DNA of 64,000 nt from contig JAODAV010000018.1 in NCBI GenBank assembly GCA_025463605.1, forward strand, positions 1 to 64,000, written 5' to 3'. A program made the translations under genes and the position numbers. The notes beneath the pieces were generated by a model. It had not been told where the DNA came from, made no database searches, and saw nothing but the letters and a program-made list of their open reading frames with translations. Source of the stretch: Rhodoglobus sp. Lineage in GTDB: Bacteria > Actinomycetota > Actinomycetes > Actinomycetales > Microbacteriaceae. Below are positions 8,167-16,790 of this stretch, piece by piece. Numbering within the stretch: the first letter of the stretch is position 1; the number at the start of each line of letters is the position of its first letter.

Positions 8167-9981
8167 CTACACCGGCCGATAGAGCGAGTCGTACTTGTTG
8201 TAGTCGACGAGCGGCGGAATCTCGGCGAGCCGCTGCAGGGCGTCCGCGAGCGCCCCGCAGTAGATGCGCGCACCCGTCGGGCCGGGGTGCACTTCGTCGC
8301 TCGCGAGCACGTCGATCTGCGGCCGGATGGCGTCGTGCCAATTGGCGAGCTCGACGTCCCGCTCCTTCCGGGCGAAGTTCTCCAGCGTCGCGTTGACGTT
8401 GGGCACCCATTCGCGCGGCGCCTGCACGTTCACGACCACCATGAGCGTCTTCGGGGGGAGCATGGCCCGCACGTGCTCGAGCGTCTCGCCCTCGATCCAG
8501 CCGTTGGTGCCGAGACCGAGCACGAGGATGGGCCGCATCTGCCCCGCATTGACGATCGACTGCACGATGTCTTCGGCTTCGAACATCTGGCGTGACACGC
8601 TCGCGTCGATCGCGATGCCAGGGAACTCCGCCTGAAGCTCGGGGGCTGCCGCGAGCATCACCGAGTCACCCACGGCCATGATCTGATCACCGGACGGCGG
8701 TGGCGGTGGCTTGCGGGGACCCATCGCGAAACCGGGCCGGGATGCCGCAGCCTGGATCGCCTGCTGGCCCGCCTCGATCGCGAGCTCGGCTTCGCCCTTG
8801 CCCGGATCGCTCGCGATCGCGGCGCCCGTGATGGCCACCGCGGCGAACAGGCCCGTGATCGCCGTGCCGGAGACGACCCGCAGTGCCCGGGAGCGTGGCA
8901 GCGAGCCCAGCAGCCCGCGGGTGCGGATCGGCATCTCGACGAAACGGTACGAGAGGGCTGCAGCGGCGACCGTCACGACGAGCGCCACCGAGGGCGTGAG
9001 CCAGATGGGAGCGTCGGCGGGGAGGGCAGCGACGAGAAGCACGAGCACAGGCCAGTGCCAGAGGTAGAGGCCGTACGAGCGCTCGCCGATCCAGCGTAGG
9101 GGCGCTACGTCGAGGGAGCGGCCCAGCCATGAGCCCGCGGCGGTCGAGCCGGCGATCGCGAGGGCGGTGAGCACCGCGGCCAGGGCGAGCCCGCCTCGCG
9201 TGGCGAGTGGGTCATCCGTGGGCAGGGTGATGGCGACGACGACCAGACCGCCCACGGCGAGAGCGCCGAGCACGGGCATCCCGAACCGAAGCACCGTCGG
9301 TGGCATGGCCGTCGAGGCAAGGAATCGGCCCTCGACGAGGAGGGCGAGCGCCGCGCCGAGCGCGAGGCCGAAGCTGTGGGTGTCGGTGCCGTAGTAGACA
9401 CGCGTGGCGTCCGGCCCGGAAATGAGGGCCATGGCGAGGGCCGAAGCGATCGCGAGCGCGGCGATGATCACGATTCGTGCGACGCGGCTGCGCACGAGCA
9501 GCAGGAGCAGGAGCAGTGCCGGCCACACGAGATAGAACTGCTCCTCGACGGCGAGCGACCACAGGTTGCGGAACAGCTCGGGCGTGGCGGAGTGGAAGTA
9601 GCTCGAGCCTTCGGCGATGAAGAGCCAGTTGCTGCTGAACGTCGCTGCGCCGAGCACCTGGCTCGCCATGCCCACGAGTACGTCACCGCCCACGAAGAAC
9701 GCGGCGGCCGAGCAGACGGCGACGACGAGAACGAGCGCAGGCAGCAGCCGTCGCGCGCGTCGGAGCCAGAAGCCGAGCAGGTCGATGCGGCCGTTCTCGG
9801 TGCGTTCCCGCACGAGCAGGCCCGTGATGAGGAACCCGCTGATCACGAAGAACACGTCGACGCCGATGTAACCGCCGATGACGGTTGCCGGCACGAAATG
9901 GTAGGCGATCACGGCGAGAACTGCGACGGCGCGCAGGCCGTCTAGACCTGCAAGCCGCGTCGTCGTCCGTGGTTTATTCAT
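8167..9981 (-). CDS. OatA-like membrane O-acyltransferase with SGNH domain
   Basis: The 604-residue protein joins an acyltransferase-3 membrane domain (about residues 10-370, around ten hydrophobic helices; LDGLRAVAVLAVIAYHF and GVDVFFVISGFLIT are hallmarks) to an extracytoplasmic SGNH-hydrolase-like domain (about 430-604). The SGNH blocks are visible: GDSVML with the Ser, LGTNGW with the Asn, and DEVHPGP with the Asp and His. Such fusions O-acetylate peptidoglycan or cell-surface glycans; the acceptor here cannot be told. The start is ATG at 9981. Divergent to the polymerase gene across 43 bases. Confidence 0.9.
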   Translation of the reverse strand: MNKPRTTTRLAGLDGLRAVAVLAVIAYHFVPATVIGGYIGVDVFFVISGFLITGLLVRERTENGRIDLLGFWLRRARRLLPALVLVVAVCSAAAFFVGGDVLVGMASQVLGAATFSSNWLFIAEGSSYFHSATPELFRNLWSLAVEEQFYLVWPALLLLLLLVRSRVARIVIIAALAIASALAMALISGPDATRVYYGTDTHSFGLALGAALALLVEGRFLASTAMPPTVLRFGMPVLGALAVGGLVVVAITLPTDDPLATRGGLALAAVLTALAIAGSTAAGSWLGRSLDVAPLRWIGERSYGLYLWHWPVLVLLVAALPADAPIWLTPSVALVVTVAAAALSYRFVEMPIRTRGLLGSLPRSRALRVVSGTAITGLFAAVAITGAAIASDPGKGEAELAIEAGQQAIQAAASRPGFAMGPRKPPPPPSGDQIMAVGDSVMLAAAPELQAEFPGIAIDASVSRQMFEAEDIVQSIVNAGQMRPILVLGLGTNGWIEGETLEHVRAMLPPKTLMVVVNVQAPREWVPNVNATLENFARKERDVELANWHDAIRPQIDVLASDEVHPGPTGARIYCGALADALQRLAEIPPLVDYNKYDSLYRPV

Positions 9982-10024
9982 CGCAATCCCCGGACGAGCT
10001 TACTCGCGGGCGTAAGTTGGGACG

Positions 10025-11044
10025 ATGGCGAGCGAAGCGGTGATGCTGTCGGTACCCGGTCCGAACGGCGTGCGGGAGGTGCGAATCTCCAGCCCTTCCA
10101 GGGTCTTGTGGCCCGAGTCGGGTATCACGAAACTGCAGCTCGCCGAGTACATCGTGGCCGTCGGCGACGCGTTCGTACGGGCAAACGGCGATCGTCCGCT
10201 CTCGCTCCAGCGGTTCCCCGAGGGCATCGATGGCGAGCAGTTCTTCTCCAAGAATCCGCCGAAGGGCGCGCCCGACTACGTGCGCAGCGTGCCCGTGATC
10301 TACCCGAGCGCACGCACTCATCCCCAACTCGTCATCGACGAGCCGGCCGGCGCCGTGTGGGCCGTACAGATGAACACGATCACGTTCCACCCCTGGCCCA
10401 GTCGTGCGAGCAACTCCGACAATCCCGACCAGCTGCGCATCGACCTCGACCCCCAGCCCGGGACCGATTTCACGGATGCCGTCGCCGTCGCTCCCGTGCT
10501 GCAGGAGATCCTCGCCGAGGCGGGACTGGTGGCATGGGTGAAGACATCGGGCAACCGCGGACTTCACGTGTTCGCGCCCATCCGCCCGGAGCACGAGTTT
10601 CTCGAGGTGCGCCACGCGGTGATCGCCGCATCGCGCGAGCTCGAGCGCCGCATGCCCGAGAGGGTGACGACGTCGTGGTGGAAGGAGGAGCGCGGGGAGA
10701 AGATCTTCGCCGACTTCAACCAGGCCAATCGCGATCGCACCATGGCAGGCGCGTACAGCCCCCGTCCCCTCGCGCACGCGCCGGTGTCCGCCCCCATCGA
10801 GTGGAGTGAGCTCGAGAGTGCCGACCCCCGAGAGTTCACCGTGCTCACGATGCCCGCGCGGCTCGCGACCACGGGCGACCCGTGGCAGCACTTCGGCGAC
10901 GAGCCCGGGGGCATCGACGTGCTGCTCGAGTGGTGGGAACGCGACCTCGCGAACGGGCTCGGTGAAATGCCGTTCCCGCCGGATTACCCGAAGATGCCGG
11001 GGGAGCCGCCGCGCGTACAGCCGTCCCGGGCGAAGAAGGACTGA
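10025..11044 (+). CDS. PolD/LigD-type polymerase (archaeo-eukaryotic primase family)
   Basis: The 339-residue product matches the polymerase domain found in LigD: VLWPESGITKLQLAEY near the start, SLQRFPEGIDGEQFFSKN, the metal-binding RIDLDPQPG (DxD), KTSGNRGLHVF, and the late FADFNQANRDRTM. It extends DNA or RNA ends during end joining or gap filling. It is a stand-alone polymerase, with no ligase or nuclease domain, and faces the LigC-type ligase gene convergently. TAAGTT lies six bases before the ATG, suggesting a leaderless transcript. No Ku gene is in the window. Confidence 0.9.
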   Translation: MASEAVMLSVPGPNGVREVRISSPSRVLWPESGITKLQLAEYIVAVGDAFVRANGDRPLSLQRFPEGIDGEQFFSKNPPKGAPDYVRSVPVIYPSARTHPQLVIDEPAGAVWAVQMNTITFHPWPSRASNSDNPDQLRIDLDPQPGTDFTDAVAVAPVLQEILAEAGLVAWVKTSGNRGLHVFAPIRPEHEFLEVRHAVIAASRELERRMPERVTTSWWKEERGEKIFADFNQANRDRTMAGAYSPRPLAHAPVSAPIEWSELESADPREFTVLTMPARLATTGDPWQHFGDEPGGIDVLLEWWERDLANGLGEMPFPPDYPKMPGEPPRVQPSRAKKD

Positions 11045-11088
11045 CGCCCGGGGCAGCACCGGTGCTTACGCCGGCGCCGCGACGGAAC

Positions 11089-12129
11089 TCAGGCGAGCAC
11101 GTCGCCGAGGTCATACGCGGCCGGCACCTCGAGTTGCTCGTAAGTGACTGAGCGCGGGTCCCGGTCGGGTCGCCAACGCTCGAACTGCACGGTGTGCCGG
11201 AAGCGCCAGCCCTCCATCTGGTCGTATCGCACCTCGACGACGCGCTCCGGGCGCAGTCGAACGAACGACACGTCCTTGCTCGCCGAGAATCGGCTGCGCT
11301 CCGTCTCGCCGGTCACTGCTTCTCCGTCGTCGCCGCGCACCACGAGCGGTGCGAGCTCATCGACGAGCGACTGGCGGCGGGCATCCGAGAACGCGGAGAT
11401 TCCGCCGACGGGCAGGAGGTTGCCCGACGAGTCGTACAGCCCGACCAGCAGCGACCCCACGCCGCTTCCGGACTTGTGGACGCGGTAGCCGAGCACGACG
11501 ACGTCAGCCGTGCGGGCGTGCTTGGTCTTGAACATCGCGCGCTTGTTGGGCGCGTACGGCGCTGCGAGCGGCTTGGACACAACGCCGTCGAGCCCGGCGC
11601 CCTCGAATTCGGCGAGCCATCCACGGGCGAGCGTTACGTCGCGGGTGGTCTGGGTGATGTGGAGGGGTGCCTCGAGGGACGCGCCGAGCAACTCGAGCGC
11701 CTCCCGCCGAGTCTCGAACGGCTCGTCGAGCAGCGACTTTCCGTCGAGGTAGAGCAGATCGAACGCGACGAAGGATGCCGGTGTCTCGACTGCGAGCTTG
11801 TTGATGCGGCTCTCGGCGGGGTGGATGCGCTGCGACAGCGTCTCCCAGTCGAGCTTCTCCGACCCGGGCCTGCCCTGTCGCACGACGATCTCGCCGTCGA
11901 GCACGACCGGCGCGGTGAACTGCCGCGAGAGCTCCGCCACGAGTTCGGGAAAGTACCGGGTGAGCGGCTTGGCGCCGCGGCTGTCGAGCACGACATCGGC
12001 GCCGTCGACGTACGCGATGGCACGGAAGCCGTCCCACTTCGGCTCGTAACTGAACCCCGGCGCATCCGGCACCTCCGGGACAGCCTTGGCGAGCATGGGG
12101 GCAACGGGAAATCCTTCGGGGAGGTCCAT
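11089..12129 (-). CDS. ligC: ATP-dependent DNA ligase, LigC type
   Basis: The 346-residue product has the nucleotidyltransferase motif EPKWDGFR with the adenylated Lys31, the motif VLDGEIVV, FDLLYLDG, GLDGVVSKPL and MFKTKH, followed by an OB-fold domain from about residue 220 (VVVLGYRV). Length and content match mycobacterial LigC, a ligase without LigD polymerase or nuclease domains, used in a minor end-joining or excision-repair route. It converges with the polymerase gene (44 bases between stops), so the pair is associated but not an operon. CATGAT lies six bases before the ATG. Confidence 0.9.
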   Translation of the reverse strand: MDLPEGFPVAPMLAKAVPEVPDAPGFSYEPKWDGFRAIAYVDGADVVLDSRGAKPLTRYFPELVAELSRQFTAPVVLDGEIVVRQGRPGSEKLDWETLSQRIHPAESRINKLAVETPASFVAFDLLYLDGKSLLDEPFETRREALELLGASLEAPLHITQTTRDVTLARGWLAEFEGAGLDGVVSKPLAAPYAPNKRAMFKTKHARTADVVVLGYRVHKSGSGVGSLLVGLYDSSGNLLPVGGISAFSDARRQSLVDELAPLVVRGDDGEAVTGETERSRFSASKDVSFVRLRPERVVEVRYDQMEGWRFRHTVQFERWRPDRDPRSVTYEQLEVPAAYDLGDVLA

Positions 12130-12202
12130 GCTTCGATCATGCCGTCGTTGACGCGCACGCGCACCCCGTAACGCGGTGCGCTTCTCGCGCGCGGGGGGTT
12201 TT

Positions 12203-12255
12203 GGCGCGCGCGGCGGTTAATACGACCGCGCCCGACGCAAAACGCCGCGCGCGCC
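12203..12255. repeat. 13-bp inverted repeat between ligC and truA
   Basis: GGCGCGCGCGGCG (12203-12215) and CGCCGCGCGCGCC (12243-12255) are perfect reverse complements separated by 27 bases. They lie in the divergent control region between ligC (start 12129) and truA (start 12322). The extreme GC content makes some chance contribution likely, but 13 perfect pairs is long. It could be a transcription barrier or a regulator site. No flanking target duplication is visible. Confidence 0.5.
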
Positions 12256-12321
12256 TACACGACGGACGGGTCAACTGCACGGCCATCAGTACACTGCGTT
12301 TCGGCGCATTAAGCTCGCAAC

Positions 12322-13203
12322 GTGTCCCAGGAGCAGCCGCCGACCGAGCAGCAGACCACCCGTCTACGGCTCGATATCGCCTACGACGGCACCAACTTCA
12401 CTGGTTGGGCGAAGCAACCGGGCATCCGGACGGTGCAGGGGGAGCTCGAGGCCGCGATCGCGATCATCCTGCGGCGCCACGGCCAGCCGCCCGTGCTCAC
12501 CGTCGCGGGCCGCACAGATGCCGGCGTTCACGCCACCGGCCAGGTTGCACACCTCGACCTCGACGCGAGCCAGCTCGCCCACCTCGCCAAGAAGCACGGC
12601 CGCACCGCGCCCCAGCCCGGCGACGCGCTCGCCCGCCGGGTCAACGGCATCGCCGGCCTCAAGAGCGACGTGTACGTGTCCCGTGCGACGATCGCGCCGG
12701 AGGGTTTCGATGCGCGGTTCTCGCCGATCTACCGCAGGTACGAGTACCGGATCGCGGATGCCGCGGCCCAGCGCAATCCGCTGCTGCGCAACCACACCGT
12801 GTGGTTTCCCGCGGAGCTCGACGTCGATGCGATGAACGCCGCCGCCCGGCAGCTACTCGGCCTGCACGACTGGGCGGCGTACTGCCGGCCGCGCGCGGGG
12901 GCCACGACGATCCGCGAACTGCAGGAGTTCTCGTGGCAGCGCGACTCCACCGGAGTGCTGGTGGCGCGACTGCAGGCCGACGCCTTCTGCCACAGCATGG
13001 TCCGCGCTCTTGTGGGCGCGGCGGTGTCGGTGGGGCAGGGACAGCTCGAGGGCGAACGGCTGCTCGGCATCCGGTCGGATGCGCAGCGCACGAGCGAGTT
13101 CAAGGTCATGCCGGCCACGGGGCTCACCCTCGTGGAGGTCGGCTACCCGGATGACGCGGCGCTCGCCGCCCGCGCGGCCCAGACCCGCGCCCGTCGCGCC
13201 TGA
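12322..13203 (+). CDS. truA: tRNA pseudouridine(38-40) synthase TruA
   Basis: Isomerises uridines 38-40 in the anticodon stem of many tRNAs. The catalytic Asp is Asp66 in AGRTDAGVHATGQ; the conserved YDGTNFTGWAKQ and FCHSMVRALVGAAVSVGQG are present. At 293 residues it has a normal length with a short polar N-terminus. Start is GTG at 12322, six bases after TAAGCT (12310-12315), with no Shine-Dalgarno sequence, so the transcript is probably leaderless. A separate promoter for rplM follows the gene. Confidence 0.95.
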   Translation: MSQEQPPTEQQTTRLRLDIAYDGTNFTGWAKQPGIRTVQGELEAAIAIILRRHGQPPVLTVAGRTDAGVHATGQVAHLDLDASQLAHLAKKHGRTAPQPGDALARRVNGIAGLKSDVYVSRATIAPEGFDARFSPIYRRYEYRIADAAAQRNPLLRNHTVWFPAELDVDAMNAAARQLLGLHDWAAYCRPRAGATTIRELQEFSWQRDSTGVLVARLQADAFCHSMVRALVGAAVSVGQGQLEGERLLGIRSDAQRTSEFKVMPATGLTLVEVGYPDDAALAARAAQTRARRA

Positions 13204-13226
13204 GACTCCCCCGAGATATGGTTCGT

Positions 13227-13256
13227 TTGACCCCAACCCCGGTTCTCGCCTAAAGT
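13227..13256 (+). promoter_or_regulatory. Promoter of rplM-rpsI
   Basis: TTGACC (13227-13232) and TAAAGT (13251-13256) with 18-base spacing form a close match to the housekeeping consensus. It lies 24 bases after the truA stop and would start transcription near 13263, giving a leader of about 130 bases before rplM, which contains three hairpins. Confidence 0.7.
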
Positions 13257-13258
13257 AG

Positions 13259-13333
13259 ACCCTTGGTGCCTGCAGTGAAGGGTACCCGATCATGAGCCCT
13301 CCACCGGGAGGTTCCCCGACATCGTCGAGGAAC
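13259..13333 (+). ncRNA. Candidate structured leader of rplM
   Basis: Three consecutive hairpins can be drawn: ACCCTT/AAGGGT (13259-13264, 13278-13283), CCTCC/GGAGG with an ACCG loop (13298-13311), and a longer one with GTTCC/GGAAC (13311-13315, 13329-13333) plus inner CGAC/GTCG. The last two share base 13311, so they are neighbours or slightly competing. The GGAGG arm is not near the start codon. The position, between a strong promoter and a ribosomal-protein gene, suggests autoregulation by L13 or S9, but nothing in the sequence shows the ligand. Confidence 0.4.
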
Positions 13334-13391
13334 GGCCCACCGGAGCGGGATTCACGAGCCTCTCATCCGATCAACCGAAAGCAGCATTACT

Positions 13392-13838
13392 GTGACGCGT
13401 ACATTTTCGCCCAAGCCCGATGACGTCCAGCGCGACTGGGTCATCATCGACGCGACCGACATCGTTCTCGGCCGTCTCGCCAGCCACGCGGCAACCCTGC
13501 TGCGGGGCAAGCACAAGGCCACCTTCGCCCCCCACATGGACATGGGTGACTTCGTCATCATCGTCAATGCCGAGAAGATCGCCCTCACCGGTGCGAAGCT
13601 CGCGCAGAAGAAGGCGTACCGCCACTCCGGCTACCCGGGTGGCCTGAGCGCGACCACGTACGCCGAGATGCTCGAGAAGCACCCGACGCGCGCCGTCGAG
13701 AAGGCGGTGCGCGGCATGCTCCCGAAGAACTCGATCGGGCGCGCCCAGCTCACCAAGCTCAAGGTCTACGCAGGCGCCGAGCACCCCCACGCTGCGCAGC
13801 AGCCCAAGCCGTACACCCTTTCCCAGGTCGCCCAGTAG
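13392..13838 (+). CDS. rplM: 50S ribosomal protein L13
   Basis: L13 is an early-assembly protein of the large subunit. The 148-residue product has the core [45 protein letters not shown] and [10 protein letters not shown]. Start is GTG at 13392, and the family-conserved region begins within the first 15 residues. rpsI follows 32 bases later, the invariant bacterial rplM-rpsI pair, here with its own promoter and a folded leader. Confidence 0.98.
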   Translation: MTRTFSPKPDDVQRDWVIIDATDIVLGRLASHAATLLRGKHKATFAPHMDMGDFVIIVNAEKIALTGAKLAQKKAYRHSGYPGGLSATTYAEMLEKHPTRAVEKAVRGMLPKNSIGRAQLTKLKVYAGAEHPHAAQQPKPYTLSQVAQ

Positions 13839-13870
13839 CGCCCGCTGCTAGAAAAATAAGGACTTCTAAA

Positions 13871-14389
13871 TTGGCCAAGATCGAAGACTCCGTCGAGACC
13901 GACGAGACCACGCCCGAGAGCTACTCCACCGAGACCCCCACGAGCTACTCCACCGAGTCCGCTCCTGAGGCGGCCCCCAAGGCGCCCCGCGCTGTACTCA
14001 ACGTTCCCGGTGCTGCCGTGGGCCGCCGCAAGCAGGCGATCGCCCGCGTGCGCTTGGTTCCCGGTGCCGGCACGATCACGGTCAACGGCCGCGAGCTCGC
14101 CGAGTACTTCCCCAATAAGTTGCACCAGCAGCTCATCAACGACCCATTCAAGGTGCTCGACCTGCTCGGCAGCTACGACGTCATCGCGCGCATCACCGGT
14201 GGCGGCCCCTCGGGCCAGGCCGGCGCGCTGCGCCTCGGCATCGCTCGCTCGCTCAACCAGATCGACGAAGAGAACAACCGCGCATCGCTCAAGAAGGCGG
14301 GCTTCCTGAGCCGCGACGCTCGCGTCAAGGAGCGCAAGAAGGCCGGTCTCAAGAAGGCGCGCAAGGCTCCCCAGTTCTCGAAGCGCTAA
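13871..14389 (+). CDS. rpsI: 30S ribosomal protein S9 with acidic Ser/Thr-rich N-terminal tail
   Basis: S9 reaches the P-site tRNA with its basic C-terminus. The S9 core begins near residue 50 ([26 protein letters not shown]) and ends with the conserved [12 protein letters not shown]. The first roughly 48 residues are an acidic tail with an internal duplication ([16 protein letters not shown]); ordinary S9 is about 130 residues, this one 172. The start codon is TTG at 13871, supported by AAGGAC at 13858-13863 and by in-frame continuity; no better start is closer to the core. Confidence 0.95.
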   Translation: MAKIEDSVETDETTPESYSTETPTSYSTESAPEAAPKAPRAVLNVPGAAVGRRKQAIARVRLVPGAGTITVNGRELAEYFPNKLHQQLINDPFKVLDLLGSYDVIARITGGGPSGQAGALRLGIARSLNQIDEENNRASLKKAGFLSRDARVKERKKAGLKKARKAPQFSKR

Positions 14390-14407
14390 CCCGCGCTGCG
14401 CGACTAG

Positions 14408-15769
14408 ATGCCTCGCCTCTTCGGCACGGATGGCGTTCGCGGCCTTGCGAACGGTGAATTGACGGTCGATCTCGCCCTCGGCCTGGCCCAGGCTGCCGCC
14501 GTGGTGCTGGGCAAGGGGCGCGTCGCCGACGGCAGGCGCGCTTCGGGGCGCCGCCCGATCGCCGTGATCGCTCGGGACCCGCGGATCTCGGGCGAGTTCC
14601 TCGCGGCCTCGGTCGCCGCCGGGCTCGCGAGTTCGGGCGTCGACGTGTACGACGCCGGGGTCATCCCGACTCCGGCAGCGGCGTTCCTCGTGGCCGATGT
14701 CAAGGCGGATCTCGGGGTGATGATCTCGGCCTCGCACAACCCGGCTCCCGACAACGGCATCAAGTTCTTCGCGACGGGCGGCACCAAGCTGCCCGACGAG
14801 GTCGAGGACCGCATCGAGGCGGCCCTCGGGCAGCCCAAACTCGCACCCAAGGGTGGCGATGTCGGGCGCATCCGCCGGTTCGCCGACGCCGAGGACCGCT
14901 ACATCGTCCACTTGCTGTCGACGCTGCCGCATCGGCTCGACGGCATCCATGTCGTGCTCGATTGCGCGCACGGTGCCGCCGCGGGCGTCTCGCCCCAGGT
15001 GTTCACGGATGCCGGCGCCAGGGTCACGGTCATCGGAGCCGAGCCCGATGGAATCAACATCAATGACGGGGTCGGCTCCACCCATCTCGACAAGCTCGCG
15101 GATGCCGTACTCGCCCACGGCGCGGACGTCGGCATCGCACACGACGGCGACGCCGACCGCTGCCTGGCCGTCGACAAGAACGGCACCGTCGTCGACGGCG
15201 ACCAGATCATGGCGATCCTCGCGGTTTCGATGGCGGAGCGCGGCGTGCTCGCCGACAACACGCTCGTCGCCACGGTGATGAGCAACCTCGGTCTCAAGCG
15301 CGCCATGGCCGCCCACGACATCACGATGGTCGAGACCGCTGTCGGCGACCGCTACGTGCTCGAGGCGCTCAACGAGCGGGGCCTGTCCCTCGGCGGCGAG
15401 CAATCAGGCCACGTCATCATGACGCGCTTCGCGACGACGGGTGACGGCATCCTCACCGGCCTGCACCTCGTGGCCGAGATGGCTCGCACCGGCAAGTCGA
15501 TCGAGGAGCTCGCCTCGATCATGACGGTCTACCCGCAGGTGCTCGTGAATGTGCGCGGCGTCGATCATCACGCGCTCTCCTCAGACGCCGTCATCGCGGA
15601 TGCGGTCGCGGCGGCCGAGGCGCGCCTGGGCGACAGCGGTCGGGTGCTGCTGCGCCCGTCGGGCACCGAGCCGATGGTTCGCGTGATGGTGGAGGCGGAG
15701 CACCAGCACGTCGCGGACGAGATCGCAGCCGAACTGGCCGAGGTCGTGCGGGAGCGTCTGGCGCTTTAG
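14408..15769 (+). CDS. glmM: Phosphoglucosamine mutase
   Basis: Converts glucosamine-6-phosphate to glucosamine-1-phosphate on the way to UDP-GlcNAc for peptidoglycan. The catalytic serine loop [16 protein letters not shown], the magnesium loop AHDGDADRC, the sugar-binding GGEQSGHVI and the phosphate-binding [11 protein letters not shown] are all present in order. Length 453 residues is normal. It lies 18 bases after rpsI and upstream of glmS, which makes its substrate; coaA lies between them on the other strand. Confidence 0.97.
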   Translation: MPRLFGTDGVRGLANGELTVDLALGLAQAAAVVLGKGRVADGRRASGRRPIAVIARDPRISGEFLAASVAAGLASSGVDVYDAGVIPTPAAAFLVADVKADLGVMISASHNPAPDNGIKFFATGGTKLPDEVEDRIEAALGQPKLAPKGGDVGRIRRFADAEDRYIVHLLSTLPHRLDGIHVVLDCAHGAAAGVSPQVFTDAGARVTVIGAEPDGININDGVGSTHLDKLADAVLAHGADVGIAHDGDADRCLAVDKNGTVVDGDQIMAILAVSMAERGVLADNTLVATVMSNLGLKRAMAAHDITMVETAVGDRYVLEALNERGLSLGGEQSGHVIMTRFATTGDGILTGLHLVAEMARTGKSIEELASIMTVYPQVLVNVRGVDHHALSSDAVIADAVAAAEARLGDSGRVLLRPSGTEPMVRVMVEAEHQHVADEIAAELAEVVRERLAL

Positions 15770-15786
15770 CCCTCCGATACGGTGCG

Positions 15787-16734
15787 CTAGGTCTTGCGCA
15801 GCAGAACGCTCGACACGGCGTGATCGCCGCCTTTGCGCAGCACGAGGGATGCGCGGGGCCGGGTCGGCAGGATGTTCTGCACGAGGTTCGGCTCGTTGAT
15901 GCTCTTCCAGATCTGCCGGGCGCGGGCTCGCGCTTCGTCCTCGCTGAGGTCGGCGTAGCGGTGGAAGTACGATTGCGGGTCGGCGAAAGCCCCGCGCTGC
16001 AGGCTCAGGAAGCGCTCCTCGTACCAGCGCGCGATGTCGCTCGTGCGGGCATCCACGTAGATCGTGAAATCGAACAGGTCGCTCACCGCAAGGCGGCTAC
16101 CGGGAGTCGGCGGCTGCAGCACGTTGAGTCCCTCGACGATGAGCACGTCGGGGGAGCTCACGCCGATCTCGCGCCCGGGCACGATGTCGTACTCGAGGTG
16201 CGAGTAGTAGGGGGCGTGCACCTCGGGCGCGCCGCTCTTGACCATGCTCACGAAGCGCAGGAGCGCCCGGCGATCGTAGGACTCCGGAAAACCCTTGCGA
16301 TCGAGGATGCCGCGGCGTTCGAGTTCCGCGTTGGGAAAGAGGAATCCGTCCGTAGTCACGAGTTCGACGCGGGGCGTGCCCTCCCAGCGTGCGAGGAGCT
16401 CGCGCAGGAGGCGCGCGATGGTGGACTTGCCGACCGCGACCGATCCCGCAACGCCGATCACGAAGGGCGTGCTCTCGGATTTGGCCCGCAGGAACGCGGT
16501 CGTCGCCGCGTGAAGCTGCTGTGCCCCCTCGGCGTAGAGGCTGATGAGGCGCGAGAGCGGGAGGTACACCTCTTCGACCTCGACCAGGTCGAGTGCGTCG
16601 CCGAGACCGCGCAATTCGGTGACTTCGGCCTGGCTCAGGGGGGCCTTCATGGTAGGCGCGAGTGCGGCCCAGTCGCCCCGGTCCAGCTCGACGAAGGGGG
16701 AGACGTGGCCGTTCTGGCTAGCCGGGTCAGACAT
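15787..16734 (-). CDS. coaA: Pantothenate kinase, type I
   Basis: Catalyses the first step of coenzyme A synthesis, ATP-dependent phosphorylation of pantothenate. The P-loop [12 protein letters not shown] starts near residue 96, followed by the conserved [24 protein letters not shown] and [11 protein letters not shown], typical of the CoaA (P-loop) type rather than CoaX. 315 residues is the normal length. The ATG at 16734 has TAGGAT seven bases upstream on its strand, so the message may be leaderless. It is convergent with glmM, 17 bases apart. Confidence 0.96.
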   Translation of the reverse strand: MSDPASQNGHVSPFVELDRGDWAALAPTMKAPLSQAEVTELRGLGDALDLVEVEEVYLPLSRLISLYAEGAQQLHAATTAFLRAKSESTPFVIGVAGSVAVGKSTIARLLRELLARWEGTPRVELVTTDGFLFPNAELERRGILDRKGFPESYDRRALLRFVSMVKSGAPEVHAPYYSHLEYDIVPGREIGVSSPDVLIVEGLNVLQPPTPGSRLAVSDLFDFTIYVDARTSDIARWYEERFLSLQRGAFADPQSYFHRYADLSEDEARARARQIWKSINEPNLVQNILPTRPRASLVLRKGGDHAVSSVLLRKT

Positions 16735-16790
16735 CCCTCGAATCCTACCGGCGCCGCGGCGTGCGGTTTGTAGAACTAAAATCGTCTTCC

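Noticed and set aside
16761..16790. Ten extra codons before glmS
   Set aside because: GlmS needs Cys2 at its processed N-terminus, so the start must be the ATG at 16791; the upstream codons contain the -10.
16741..16790. glmS ribozyme
   Set aside because: The gap before glmS is only 56 bases and contains a -10 next to the start codon, leaving no room for the ribozyme, which is mainly a Firmicutes feature.
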